Shown: piece by piece, positions 1-6,560 of the stretch
Position numbering within the stretch: the stretch's first letter is position 1
Layout of the letters: each line of letters opens with the position of its first letter
Assembly (NCBI GenBank): GCA_903881065.1
Contig: CAIRRW010000238.1
Location: 1 to 11,444 of the forward strand
Reading direction: 5' to 3'
Length of the DNA: 11,444 nt
Origin: an uncultured Bacteroidota bacterium
GTDB taxonomy: Bacteria; Bacteroidota; Bacteroidia; 2-12-FULL-35-15
Program-made: the position numbers and the translations under genes
Notes under the pieces: model-generated
Database searches by the model: none
Told to the model about the DNA's origin: nothing
The model's input: only the letters and a program-made list of their open reading frames with translations

Positions 1-1
1 A

Positions 2-154
2 GTTGTAAAGGGAGTTATTTTGAATTATGCAGATTTTTTTAGAAGAATAGTTCCGGATGAAATTATTACATTCCTAGTATCACATATATATATATTGAAA
101 TGTTGGCGGGAATTTTTATGTTTTATTAGAAAGAACAAAGCAGATAATAAATAA
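2..154 (+). CDS. 3' end of an unidentified gene (partial)
   Basis: A reading frame is open from the window edge for 50 codons and ends at a TAA at 152-154. Such an open stretch is unlikely by chance in DNA this AT-rich. The residues (…DFFRRIVPDEIITF… followed by …CWREFLCFIRKNKADNK) look like a real C-terminus with a basic tail, but I do not recognise the family. The stop lies at the edge of the hairpin at 153-184, which fits a convergent gene pair. The start is outside the window. Confidence 0.35.
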   Translation, partial: VVKGVILNYADFFRRIVPDEIITFLVSHIYILKCWREFLCFIRKNKADNK

Positions 155-184
155 ACGAAACGGACATTACTGCCCGTTCCGCTT
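153..184 (-). terminator. Hairpin terminator of the small minus-strand gene
   Basis: On the minus strand the arms at 184-171 and 166-153 pair over 14 positions, with several G-T wobbles, around a GTAA loop. A T-rich stretch follows. The hairpin begins 8 bp after the stop of the 193-393 gene. It also overlaps the stop of the partial plus-strand gene, so it could serve both, although the plus-strand side is followed by A residues and is less convincing in that direction. Confidence 0.6.
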
Positions 185-192
185 TAAAAAAA

Positions 193-393
193 TTACCAAC
201 CTTTTTTAGCTACCCCATTTTTTACTGCTTCCAAAGCATTAGCTTCGCTTAGCATAGTAGTCATTTTGTTGCCTTTTCCGTCATTACCCTGAGCCATATA
301 GCCACCACGAGTAGTTTTAGTAATTACAGCTTCCTGCAACGGAACATTTTTTTCTTTTGTTTTCATGCAATAAGCAGTTAACATTTTCGACAT
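193..393 (-). CDS. Small DUF5679-like protein lacking most zinc-ribbon cysteines
   Basis: This encodes 66 residues starting at the ATG at 393. A longer frame reaches 465, but its first 24 residues are low-complexity and the recognisable sequence begins at MSKMLTAYCMK. The N-terminal part (AYCMKTKEK… then GYMAQGNDGKGNKM) lines up by eye with the small zinc-ribbon family DUF5679, whose members carry YCxKCK and a CPxCG knuckle. Here only the first Cys remains; the second is Thr and the knuckle is DGKG. A second short segment (LSEANALEAVKNGVAKKGW) follows. The gene stands alone, about 200 bp downstream of the HAD gene on the same strand, with its own terminator. Function is unknown, and the family link is from memory of the motif. 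Confidence 0.7.
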   Translation of the reverse strand: MSKMLTAYCMKTKEKNVPLQEAVITKTTRGGYMAQGNDGKGNKMTTMLSEANALEAVKNGVAKKGW

Positions 394-490
394 TTTTTTA
401 AGATTAAGTGTTAGTTTATAAATTACTTTTTTAATTGTGGTCAAGTTACATATAATAATCGACAATGCAGAAATAAATATTTTTTAATTC

Positions 491-511
491 CAAAAATGTG
501 GACCATTTTTG
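491..511. promoter_or_regulatory. Perfect 8-bp inverted repeat between two minus-strand genes
   Basis: CAAAAATG and CATTTTTG form a perfect dyad around the 5-nt loop TGGAC. It lies 83 bp after the HAD gene's stop and about 100 bp before the small gene's start. It has no U-tract on either strand, so it is a poor intrinsic terminator. An operator or a decayed terminator are both possible. The rest of 394-593 shows nothing I can identify. Confidence 0.2.
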
Positions 512-593
512 TCTACTAAAATACAAGAAGATTAATTTGAAGCTATAAAGTGAATGATGGATTTGGAGAAAGAAGCAATGTCCTGGTTTACTA

Positions 594-1076
594 CTACATA
601 AGGTGTTCATCAATAAATTCGCGTACGGAACCTTCGCCGCCTTTTAGGTTGAGCGTAATATTTGCAACAGCTTTTACAGATTTCACAGCGTCGCAAGGGC
701 ATGCCGAAATTCCAATACGCTGCATTATTTCAATATCGTTGATGTCATCACCAATATATGCCACATTTTTATAGGTAAGATTAAGTTGCTTCAACCATTT
801 ATCAAGCACTTCCAATTTATTATCAAACCCAACATAAACAAATTCTACTTTTAGCAAAGCAGCGCGGTTATTAATCAGAATGTCATTTTTGCCATTGCTC
901 AGGAAACCAACTTTCACACCTTTTTTTATAATCTCTTTTATTCCCATTCCATCTTTAGTGTTGAATTTTTTAAATTCATCACCCGAATTGGAATAATACA
1001 TTCCTCCATCAGTAAGCACTCCGTCCACATCAAGTACCAGGAGTTTAATATCGGATTTATTAAAAGCTGTTTTCAT
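594..1076 (-). CDS. KdsC-like HAD phosphatase for a sugar-acid phosphate
   Basis: This 160-residue cytosolic hydrolase belongs to the C0-type HAD subfamily of KdsC (Kdo-8-phosphate phosphatase) and KDN-9-phosphate phosphatase. Motif I is LDVDGVLTDGG, with the nucleophile and acid Asp16 and Asp18. FNTKDGMGI (38-46), Lys87 with NKL, YIGDDIND (107-114, metal Asp110/Asp111) and the C-terminal GGEGSVRE (146-153) are all typical. The usual TGR loop of KdsC reads SNG (60-62): Ser60 replaces the motif II Thr and the Arg is absent. Substrate specificity is therefore unsettled between Kdo-8-P, KDN-9-P and a related ulosonate phosphate. The start lies 3 bp after the stop of the DAHP-synthase gene, so the two are surely cotranscribed. 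The family call is firm; the substrate is not. Confidence 0.9.
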   Translation of the reverse strand: MKTAFNKSDIKLLVLDVDGVLTDGGMYYSNSGDEFKKFNTKDGMGIKEIIKKGVKVGFLSNGKNDILINNRAALLKVEFVYVGFDNKLEVLDKWLKQLNLTYKNVAYIGDDINDIEIMQRIGISACPCDAVKSVKAVANITLNLKGGEGSVREFIDEHLM

Positions 1077-1079
1077 ATT

Positions 1080-2081
1080 TTAAATCATTGTACGGCCCAC
1101 AGCCTTAGCCACAGCGCCTAATTCTGAATATAATTCTCTGAACTGCTTAAAGTTTAATTGCTGTGCTGCATCTGATTTTGCAACTGCCGGATTAGGATGC
1201 GTTTCTATCAATAGTCCGTCAACACCCATTGCTACACATGCTTTTGATAAATCGGCAACACCGTAAGCAAACCCAATCGCATGACTCGGGTCCAGAATAA
1301 TTGGAAGATTAGTATATTGTTTTAAGTAAGCAACACCACATAAATCAAGGGTAAAGCGAGTCTTAGTTTCAAAAGTACGTATCCCTCTTTCGCAAAGAAT
1401 AACTTTATCATTTCCTCCTGATAAAATAAATTCAGCCGCCTGAACAAACTCTTGAAGAGTAGCGCCAAAGCCTCTTTTAAGCAATACCGGCTTCCCTGAT
1501 TTGCCGCAGGCTTTTAGTATTCCATGGTCGTACATTGCTTTTGCACCTATCTGAAGAATATCCGCATATTCAATAATCTCGTTAACGTGTGTCGAATCGC
1601 GTATTTCAGTAATTATTTTCAGTCCATGTTTTGTACGCATCTTATCAAGCAACTTCAGACCAGCTAATCCCATTCCCTGAAATGCATAAGGAGTTGTACG
1701 CGGTTTGTATGCTCCGGCACGCAATACTTTCACACCAAGTTCCACACATAATTCCGAACACTGTTCTATCTGTTCTTCCGACTCAACAGAACATGGTCCG
1801 GTAATCATAATAGTATTTTTATTGTTGCCACCAATCGCAATGTTATCAGCTATCTTAATCTCGCGTACTCCATTAATATATTTTTTACTTGCCAGTTGAA
1901 TGTCATCATCAAACGGAAAACGCTCGGCAATAAACTGATTGTATTTTTCTTCAATAGGCTTCCCTTTGCTTGAAGTAATAAGTGCATAAAAACCGTCACG
2001 TTTTAATACTACACTTTCCAACTCTACTCCGAGTTGTTCTGCTTTTTCCGCTGATACCTCTGGTTTCAGATGTAAAATCAT
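1080..2081 (-). CDS. aroF: Type I-beta DAHP synthase with N-terminal regulatory domain
   Basis: This 333-residue enzyme condenses phosphoenolpyruvate with erythrose 4-phosphate to DAHP, the first step of the shikimate pathway. Residues 1-70 resemble the short ferredoxin-like regulatory domain seen in Thermotoga-type enzymes. The barrel carries GPCSVE (95-100), RAGAYKPRTTPYAFQG (121-136), LLKRG (200-204), CERGIRTFET (230-239) and DPSHA (264-268). The four metal ligands can be assigned as Cys97, His267, Glu293 and Asp304. KPRT, rather than KANRSS, marks it as DAHP synthase and not Kdo-8-P synthase. The odd feature is GAKAMYD (179-185) in place of GARNMQN, which replaces the Arg that contacts PEP phosphate with Lys. 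The gene starts 1 bp after the epimerase-CBS stop and is followed 3 bp later by the HAD phosphatase. Confidence 0.93.
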   Translation of the reverse strand: MILHLKPEVSAEKAEQLGVELESVVLKRDGFYALITSSKGKPIEEKYNQFIAERFPFDDDIQLASKKYINGVREIKIADNIAIGGNNKNTIMITGPCSVESEEQIEQCSELCVELGVKVLRAGAYKPRTTPYAFQGMGLAGLKLLDKMRTKHGLKIITEIRDSTHVNEIIEYADILQIGAKAMYDHGILKACGKSGKPVLLKRGFGATLQEFVQAAEFILSGGNDKVILCERGIRTFETKTRFTLDLCGVAYLKQYTNLPIILDPSHAIGFAYGVADLSKACVAMGVDGLLIETHPNPAVAKSDAAQQLNFKQFRELYSELGAVAKAVGRTMI

Positions 2082-2082
2082 T

Positions 2083-3087
2083 TTATTCTCCTTTAATTAA
2101 ATTATTAAATGTAATGGCTCCAACCAGTTTATTTTCTGCATCTACTACAGGCAAATATAAGATGGGGAACTTTGAATTCTTTACTAATGTAAGCATTTCC
2201 GAAATGGTAAACGTGTTGGTAATCTTTGTTGGATTAGGATTAATGACATCTTTTATAGTCAAGTCATTTAGCGTATTTATTTTTCGTATCAATCCTTTTC
2301 TAACGTCTGCATTGCTTATCAATCCTGTAAGTTTGCCTTCGGCGTCAACCATTAATGTAAACCCAAGGCAATATTTTTCTATGCTTTGCAAAGCATCAAT
2401 CAACAATGAATTTTTAGAAGAAACAATCGGAAGTTCTTCTTTGTTCATCATAAAATCGGATATTAATATATGCGATTGAATATTGTCGTTTCTTAAATTA
2501 TGAAGTGCGTGCCCTATAACATTTGAGTTGACAAGATACGAACCTGAAACCACTGAATACACGCCCATATTGCGCAATACAAATGATACTTCATCATTCA
2601 CACCTCCATCCACATGAATCTTTTTATCAGGGAAAGCAAGTTTGAAATCTCTTATCTTTTTAAAGTTTTCTTTGTTGAATAATCCACCGCTTTTGCCCGG
2701 AGTCGTTGTCATAAACAATACAAAATCCATCATGTCTTTGTATTGTTCCAGCACCGAAATAGGTGTTTCAGTAACAATAGCAATTCCAATTTTTGATTTT
2801 ATTTCCTTTGGTAAATGCAGTGGAGCAGTTAAGTTTTCATGCTGAAACGTAACAAAATCAACCGGATGTTTTATAAGATACGGATAATACTTTTCGGGGT
2901 CGGAAGATATTATGTGCAAATCAGTAGGCGTTTTGCTTATCTTATGAATGATTTCGATGTCATCAAAAACCGATAAATCATCATTGCAGTCAATATGTAA
3001 AAAGTCAACTTTTAAATCGTCCAGTTCTTTTACAAGTGCTTCAACGCTCTTTGTTTTATTGGAATATATTGATGCGGATATTTTCAT
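2083..3087 (-). CDS. Ribulose-phosphate 3-epimerase-like barrel fused to a KdsD-type CBS pair
   Basis: This is a 334-residue fusion protein. Residues 1-205 form a ribulose-phosphate 3-epimerase fold. They keep His31 and Asp33 (LHID), His58 (DLHII, matching DVHLM) and Asp160 (HVDGG), the expected metal and proton-relay residues, plus VVSGS (179-183). The loop normally reading MTVNPGFGGQ is MTTTPGKSGG (126-135). Residues 211-334 are two CBS repeats resembling the tail of arabinose-5-phosphate isomerase KdsD/KpsF: ELPIVSS, LGFTLMVDAEGKLTGLISNADVRKGL, then LPVVDAENKLVGAITFNNLIKGE. The KdsD hallmark TDGDLRR is SNADVRK here. The CBS pair probably binds a nucleotide or end product and regulates the barrel; this is inference. 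The protein ends 1 bp before the DAHP synthase start and begins 44 bp after era. RPE itself is normally about 220 residues without CBS domains. Confidence 0.87.
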   Translation of the reverse strand: MKISASIYSNKTKSVEALVKELDDLKVDFLHIDCNDDLSVFDDIEIIHKISKTPTDLHIISSDPEKYYPYLIKHPVDFVTFQHENLTAPLHLPKEIKSKIGIAIVTETPISVLEQYKDMMDFVLFMTTTPGKSGGLFNKENFKKIRDFKLAFPDKKIHVDGGVNDEVSFVLRNMGVYSVVSGSYLVNSNVIGHALHNLRNDNIQSHILISDFMMNKEELPIVSSKNSLLIDALQSIEKYCLGFTLMVDAEGKLTGLISNADVRKGLIRKINTLNDLTIKDVINPNPTKITNTFTISEMLTLVKNSKFPILYLPVVDAENKLVGAITFNNLIKGE

Positions 3088-3131
3088 TAATAGTTATTGT
3101 GTTTTTTTGAACGGCAAAGGTAACACTATTT

Positions 3132-4013
3132 TTAACTGGTGTAGCCAAAGCGTTTCAGCTGATTGCCGTCATCGCGCCAATCTTTATTTACCTTCACAAA
3201 CAGCTCAAGGAATACCTGTTTCTGCAAAAATATTTCCATATCTTTTCTTGCTTCTGTACCTACTTTTTTTAATGCACTGCCTTTATGTCCAATCAGAATG
3301 CCTTTCTGCGAATCGCGCACTACCAGTATTTCAGCTCTTATCTTTATAATCTTTTCTTCTTCTTTAAAAGATTCAACAACCACTTCTACTGAATACGGAA
3401 TTTCCTTTTTATAATTCAACAGAATCTTTTCGCGAATAATTTCAGAGATAAAAAACTTCTCCGGTTTATCTGTCAATTCATCTTTGCCATAATATCCGGG
3501 ACCTTCGGGCAACAAGGCAAGGATGCGGTCAAATATATAATTGGTATTAAATTTCTCCAATGCCGAAACAGGAATCACTTCCGCATTTGGCACTTCATTT
3601 TTCCAGTATTGAACTTTATTTTCGAGTACATCCTGCTTCGCCAAATCAATTTTATTGACAAGAAGCAACACCGGAACTTTGGCATTCTTTATCTTATGTA
3701 ATATCTTTTCATCAATCTTAACATCCTCGAAAATATCGGTAACAAAAAGCATAATATCGGCATCTGTGATTGCTGTCTGCACAAATTCCATCATCGATTC
3801 CTGTAATTTATAATTCGGTTTCATCACTCCCGGAGTATCAGAATAAACAATTTGAAAGTCTTCGCCATTCACAATACCCATAATTCGGTGGCGTGTGGTT
3901 TGGGCTTTAGAAGTAATGATAGAAAGTCGTTCGCCCACCAACACATTCATAAGGGTTGATTTCCCTACGTTTGGGCTACCAATAATATTTACAAAACCTG
4001 CTTTGTGTGCCAT
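3132..4013 (-). CDS. era: GTPase Era, 16S rRNA-binding ribosome assembly factor
   Basis: Era binds the 3' end of 16S rRNA and helps mature the 30S subunit at the membrane-cytosol interface. The 293-residue length is normal. The GTPase domain shows G1 GSPNVGKST (12-20), the G2 Thr in QTTRH (38-42), G3 DTPG (59-62), G4 NKID (120-123) and G5 SAL (150-152). The C-terminal KH domain includes the IGHKGSALKKVG loop (241-252) and the protein ends in the Era-type FGY motif. It is the first gene of the minus-strand run and the 44-bp gap to the epimerase gene allows cotranscription. No convincing Bacteroidota promoter was found upstream on the minus strand; the intergenic space is shared with the divergent tRNA promoter. 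Confidence 0.97.
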   Translation of the reverse strand: MAHKAGFVNIIGSPNVGKSTLMNVLVGERLSIITSKAQTTRHRIMGIVNGEDFQIVYSDTPGVMKPNYKLQESMMEFVQTAITDADIMLFVTDIFEDVKIDEKILHKIKNAKVPVLLLVNKIDLAKQDVLENKVQYWKNEVPNAEVIPVSALEKFNTNYIFDRILALLPEGPGYYGKDELTDKPEKFFISEIIREKILLNYKKEIPYSVEVVVESFKEEEKIIKIRAEILVVRDSQKGILIGHKGSALKKVGTEARKDMEIFLQKQVFLELFVKVNKDWRDDGNQLKRFGYTS

Positions 4014-4039
4014 TTATTTTAAATTATTAATAAGATTTA

Positions 4040-4071
4040 TTTGGAGCACAAAGAAACTAAATATATCTTTG
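4040..4071 (+). promoter_or_regulatory. Bacteroidota-type promoter for the initiator tRNA
   Basis: The -33 element TTTG (4040-4043) and the -7 element TATCTTTG (4064-4071) are separated by exactly 20 bp, matching the TTTG-N19-21-TAnnTTTG consensus recognised by the primary sigma factor of this phylum. Transcription should start a few bases after 4071 and run into the tRNA about 60 bp downstream. Confidence 0.8.
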
Positions 4072-4137
4072 CACTCCGAAATTAAAAAGCAATACACAAT
4101 TTTCCTTCTTTTTAAAGAGTAAAATTTAAAGATACAT

Positions 4138-4210
<73 letters not shown>

Positions 4211-4214
4211 CTAC

Positions 4215-4243
4215 AAAAAAGTCGTCCCAATGGACGACTTTTT
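4215..4243. terminator. Bidirectional intrinsic terminator between tRNA and nuclease gene
   Basis: GTCGTCC (4221-4227) pairs with GGACGAC (4232-4238) around a CAAT loop. The stem is extended by flanking A and T runs to about 12 bp. A T-run follows on each strand, so it can end tRNA transcripts on the plus strand and the nuclease transcript on the minus strand, whose stop codon is only 3 bp away. Confidence 0.9.
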
Positions 4244-4246
4244 GTT

Positions 4247-5635
4247 TTATTCAATATAGGCAGTATTTAAATTTACTCTTTTTACATTCTCATTCTTTTT
4301 GAGCCAACCTTGTATTAAATCAGTGCTGTCGGGATAATAGGTAGCCAGCTTCACCAGCGATTTGAATTCTTCGGGAGAAGAAATCTGCTCGCCGCCATCA
4401 ATATATCCATAACCTGCATATCTTCCTTTTTCAATAAGAATAACCGATTGCTGACCGGGTCTTTTTCCTTTGTCGATGATAACAAAGTCGGGCTTCGCAA
4501 AGGTGTAATTCTTCAGCAGTTCAGTAGCCCGCTTGTTATATATTTCAATCTCTTCCAACTCTGCACAGATGCCGTTGCACTTTTTTATCTGATGATTAAA
4601 ACACACGGAATCGTCATCGGTAAGTCCGCAATAGCGCATGCACAGGCTGTAATCATCAATCCATGTTTCCAGCTTTTCTCTTGCAGAAAAATAAGTATTG
4701 AACGAAACCAGCGCATTTGTTGAGTTATCGTACTCAATAAGTTTGAAATTTATTATCCCTTTTTCATCTTTAAACCAATCGACACTATGCGTAAACGTAT
4801 CAGCTTTCCGCTGCCGATTAAATTTAGGTTTATGCTTTTTAATTTCTTCGGCTTCCAGTAATAATGCAATCAGCTCGCTGCCTGTAGGCACAAAATCCAC
4901 ATTGTATAATTCGTTGAGCATCGCTCTTCCTTTCTTTTCGGAAGTATTAAAGTGGCTGAGGGCACGGTTATAAGCGTTCACACTTTTGCCAATGTAAATT
5001 ATATTCTGGTCCTGATCGAGGAAATAATATACGCCACATTCTTCGGGAAGTTTATCAAGAATATATTTCTTAATCTTATCAATTCGCCTTACCATCAGCT
5101 CATCTATGCCTTTATTTTTATAAACAGGATGCGCACTTTTTGCCTGCATCAGTATATCAAATAACTTTGCTGTTGCCACTGCATCGCCTTCGGCACGGTG
5201 TCTTGCTTCGTTTTCTATTCCCAATGATTCGCAAAGATTACCCAGCGAATATGATTTTTTGCCGGGTATCAGTTTTCTGCTGAGCCGCACGGTACATAGC
5301 GTGTCACGTTTATACTTTGCGCCAAGCGAAGCAAATTCTTCTTTTATAAATCCATAATCGAAGCCAACATTATGTGCCACAAATATTTTCCCTTCGGTCA
5401 TTTCCCAAATCTTTTTGGCTACCTGCGCAAAGGTGGGCGCGTGTTCTACCATTTCGTTAGTGATGCCCGAAATACGAACAAACGTGGGGCTTATGTAACA
5501 CTGTGGATTGATGAGTGTAGAAAATCTTTCCACTACAGATAAGCCGTCATGTATTAAAATACATATTTCGGTGATGTGTCCGTGGCGGAATTCGAACTTG
5601 CCGCCACATGTTTCTATGTCGATTATTGCAAACAT
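4247..5635 (-). CDS. DEDDh 3'-5' exonuclease fused to GIY-YIG (UvrC/Cho-like) nuclease
   Basis: This 462-residue two-nuclease protein probably acts in DNA repair. Residues 1-165 form a DnaQ-like exonuclease with Asp6 and Glu8 (DIET), Asp93 (GFDYGF), and His146 and Asp151 (HRAEGD), a complete DEDDh set. Residues 198-275 form a GIY-YIG domain: GVYYF (201-205), IYIGKS (213-218), Arg224 and the catalytic Glu261 in ALLLE, followed by KPKFN. Residues 332-357 contain CMRYC…CFNHQIKKCNGIC, which matches the UvrC cysteine segment C-x11-C-x7-C-x3-C in its last three cysteines. The UvrC endonuclease-V-like and helix-hairpin-helix domains are absent. This exo-plus-GIY-YIG architecture is known in other bacteria. 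The ATG directly follows the TAA of the LexA-like gene with no gap, so it is expected to be induced with the repressor upon damage (inference). Confidence 0.92.
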   Translation of the reverse strand: MFAIIDIETCGGKFEFRHGHITEICILIHDGLSVVERFSTLINPQCYISPTFVRISGITNEMVEHAPTFAQVAKKIWEMTEGKIFVAHNVGFDYGFIKEEFASLGAKYKRDTLCTVRLSRKLIPGKKSYSLGNLCESLGIENEARHRAEGDAVATAKLFDILMQAKSAHPVYKNKGIDELMVRRIDKIKKYILDKLPEECGVYYFLDQDQNIIYIGKSVNAYNRALSHFNTSEKKGRAMLNELYNVDFVPTGSELIALLLEAEEIKKHKPKFNRQRKADTFTHSVDWFKDEKGIINFKLIEYDNSTNALVSFNTYFSAREKLETWIDDYSLCMRYCGLTDDDSVCFNHQIKKCNGICAELEEIEIYNKRATELLKNYTFAKPDFVIIDKGKRPGQQSVILIEKGRYAGYGYIDGGEQISSPEEFKSLVKLATYYPDSTDLIQGWLKKNENVKRVNLNTAYIE

Positions 5636-6394
5636 TTATTTCCCCATTTCCACTCTCTGCGATTGCAGAAAACGAATCATGCTGTCGATGTTTAAGTCCT
5701 GTGGTTTAAATTCGCCAATGTTGAGGCAGCAGACAAAGCTCCATATCTCCAGAATATTTTTTGCATGAATACTATAAGGAGAATATGTTTTGTTATCGGA
5801 ATGAAATTCAAATGTGTCACCGGGCTTTTTCTTTTCGCGGTAAAGACGCTTATATACTACACCGTCGTCCCGCGTAAGTATAATATAAGTCTGCCCGTCG
5901 GTTATTTCGCTTAGCGACTCCACATATTTGCCTACTACTATTGTTCCATCCTTTAATGGCGGCATCGAATCGCCTTTGATAGTAAAGGCTCTGTGCTTAC
6001 CTACTATTTTAAACGGCAGATTCATCCTCGGAAGTTCTTCCATAAACGACGGGTCGGCATATCCGTTAAGATAACCTGCCATTGCTTTTACGGGCACTAC
6101 TTCTATTAAATCATTGTTTTCGGAATCGACCATAATGGGAAACAAAAGCCTGTTCTTGCCTATTTTCATTAGTGCTTCAGGTTTTGTTCTGGATAAATCG
6201 GCGCGTACCATGGCATCAATAGAGACATGGAAATAGTCGGCTATTTTAATTAATAAATCGTAGGAAGGTTCTGCTCTTCCTTCTTCATAGGAACCCAATC
6301 GGGAACGTGAAATATCGAGTTCGTTTGATAATTGTTCCTGAGTAAGCTTTTTTGATGCTCTGAGAACGGTAATGTTTGCGGCGATTTTTGACAT
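5636..6394 (-). CDS. LexA/CI-like repressor: XRE helix-turn-helix plus S24 autopeptidase
   Basis: This 252-residue repressor has residues 6-62 as an XRE-type helix-turn-helix (LTQEQLSNELDISRSRLGSYEEG), unlike the winged helix of classical LexA. Residues 100-225 form the S24 autoproteolytic domain: the scissile Ala106-Gly107 (KAMAGY), the nucleophile Ser143 (KGDSM) and the general base Lys182 (VVYKRL). The catalytic residues are intact, so RecA-stimulated self-cleavage is plausible. I chose the ATG at 6394 over the longer frame from 6487, because the extra 31 residues precede the HTH without resembling a domain and overlap the promoter at 6412-6442. It lies divergent to dinB-dnaE and immediately upstream of the nuclease gene, so it is the natural regulator of both. 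Its in vivo trigger is inferred. Confidence 0.92.
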   Translation of the reverse strand: MSKIAANITVLRASKKLTQEQLSNELDISRSRLGSYEEGRAEPSYDLLIKIADYFHVSIDAMVRADLSRTKPEALMKIGKNRLLFPIMVDSENNDLIEVVPVKAMAGYLNGYADPSFMEELPRMNLPFKIVGKHRAFTIKGDSMPPLKDGTIVVGKYVESLSEITDGQTYIILTRDDGVVYKRLYREKKKPGDTFEFHSDNKTYSPYSIHAKNILEIWSFVCCLNIGEFKPQDLNIDSMIRFLQSQRVEMGK

Positions 6395-6411
6395 TGCTAA
6401 ATATTTTGGCA

Positions 6412-6431
6412 CAATATTACTAAACATATTG
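6412..6431. promoter_or_regulatory. Dyad overlapping the repressor promoter, candidate operator
   Basis: CAATAT (6412-6417) and ATATTG (6426-6431) form a perfect 6-bp inverted repeat with an 8-bp spacer. It lies on the -7 element of the repressor promoter. A dimeric XRE-type repressor bound here would block its own transcription. No second exact copy was spotted in the intergenic region, so the assignment is tentative. Confidence 0.35.
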
Positions 6432-6442
6432 GTAATTTCAAA
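6412..6442 (-). promoter_or_regulatory. Promoter of the LexA-like gene
   Basis: Read on the minus strand, TTTG (6442-6439) is followed after 19 bp by TAATATTG (6419-6412), one mismatch from TAnnTTTG. Transcription would start roughly 10-15 bp before the ATG at 6394, leaving a very short leader. This supports the shorter protein start. Confidence 0.5.
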
Positions 6443-6496
6443 CCCTGAAAGGAAATATTTTTCATACATTAAAACAAAGTACTTCACATTTCGGCT

Positions 6497-6536
6497 CCCC
6501 TCTCCTTCTTTTAAGGAGAGGGGCAGGGGGTGAGGT
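6497..6536. repeat. REP-like palindrome with G-rich tail
   Basis: CCCCTCTCCTT (6497-6507) pairs perfectly with AAGGAGAGGGG (6513-6523) around a 5-nt loop. It is followed by the tail CAGGGGGTGAGGTC. This hairpin-plus-GGGGTGAGG form resembles dispersed REP/RAYT-type extragenic palindromes seen many times per genome in Bacteroidota and other phyla. It stands in the divergent repressor-dinB space and could also act as a structured leader or terminator-like element. The copy number cannot be judged from one window. Confidence 0.55.
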
Positions 6537-6560
6537 CATACGTTATCTATATCAGGGGGC

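Noticed and set aside
1080..2081. Kdo-8-phosphate synthase (KdsA) as the identity of this gene
   Set aside because: Despite KdsC- and KdsD-like neighbours, the aldose-binding motif is KPRT (DAHP synthase) and not KANRSS (KdsA), and an N-terminal regulatory domain is present.
1982..2479. 165-codon plus-strand reading frame
   Set aside because: It is antisense to the well-supported epimerase-CBS and DAHP synthase genes, straddles their junction, and has no recognisable domain.
6395..6487. 31-residue N-terminal extension of the LexA-like repressor
   Set aside because: It contains the likely promoter and dyad, does not extend the HTH domain, and the ATG at 6394 gives a normal XRE N-terminus.
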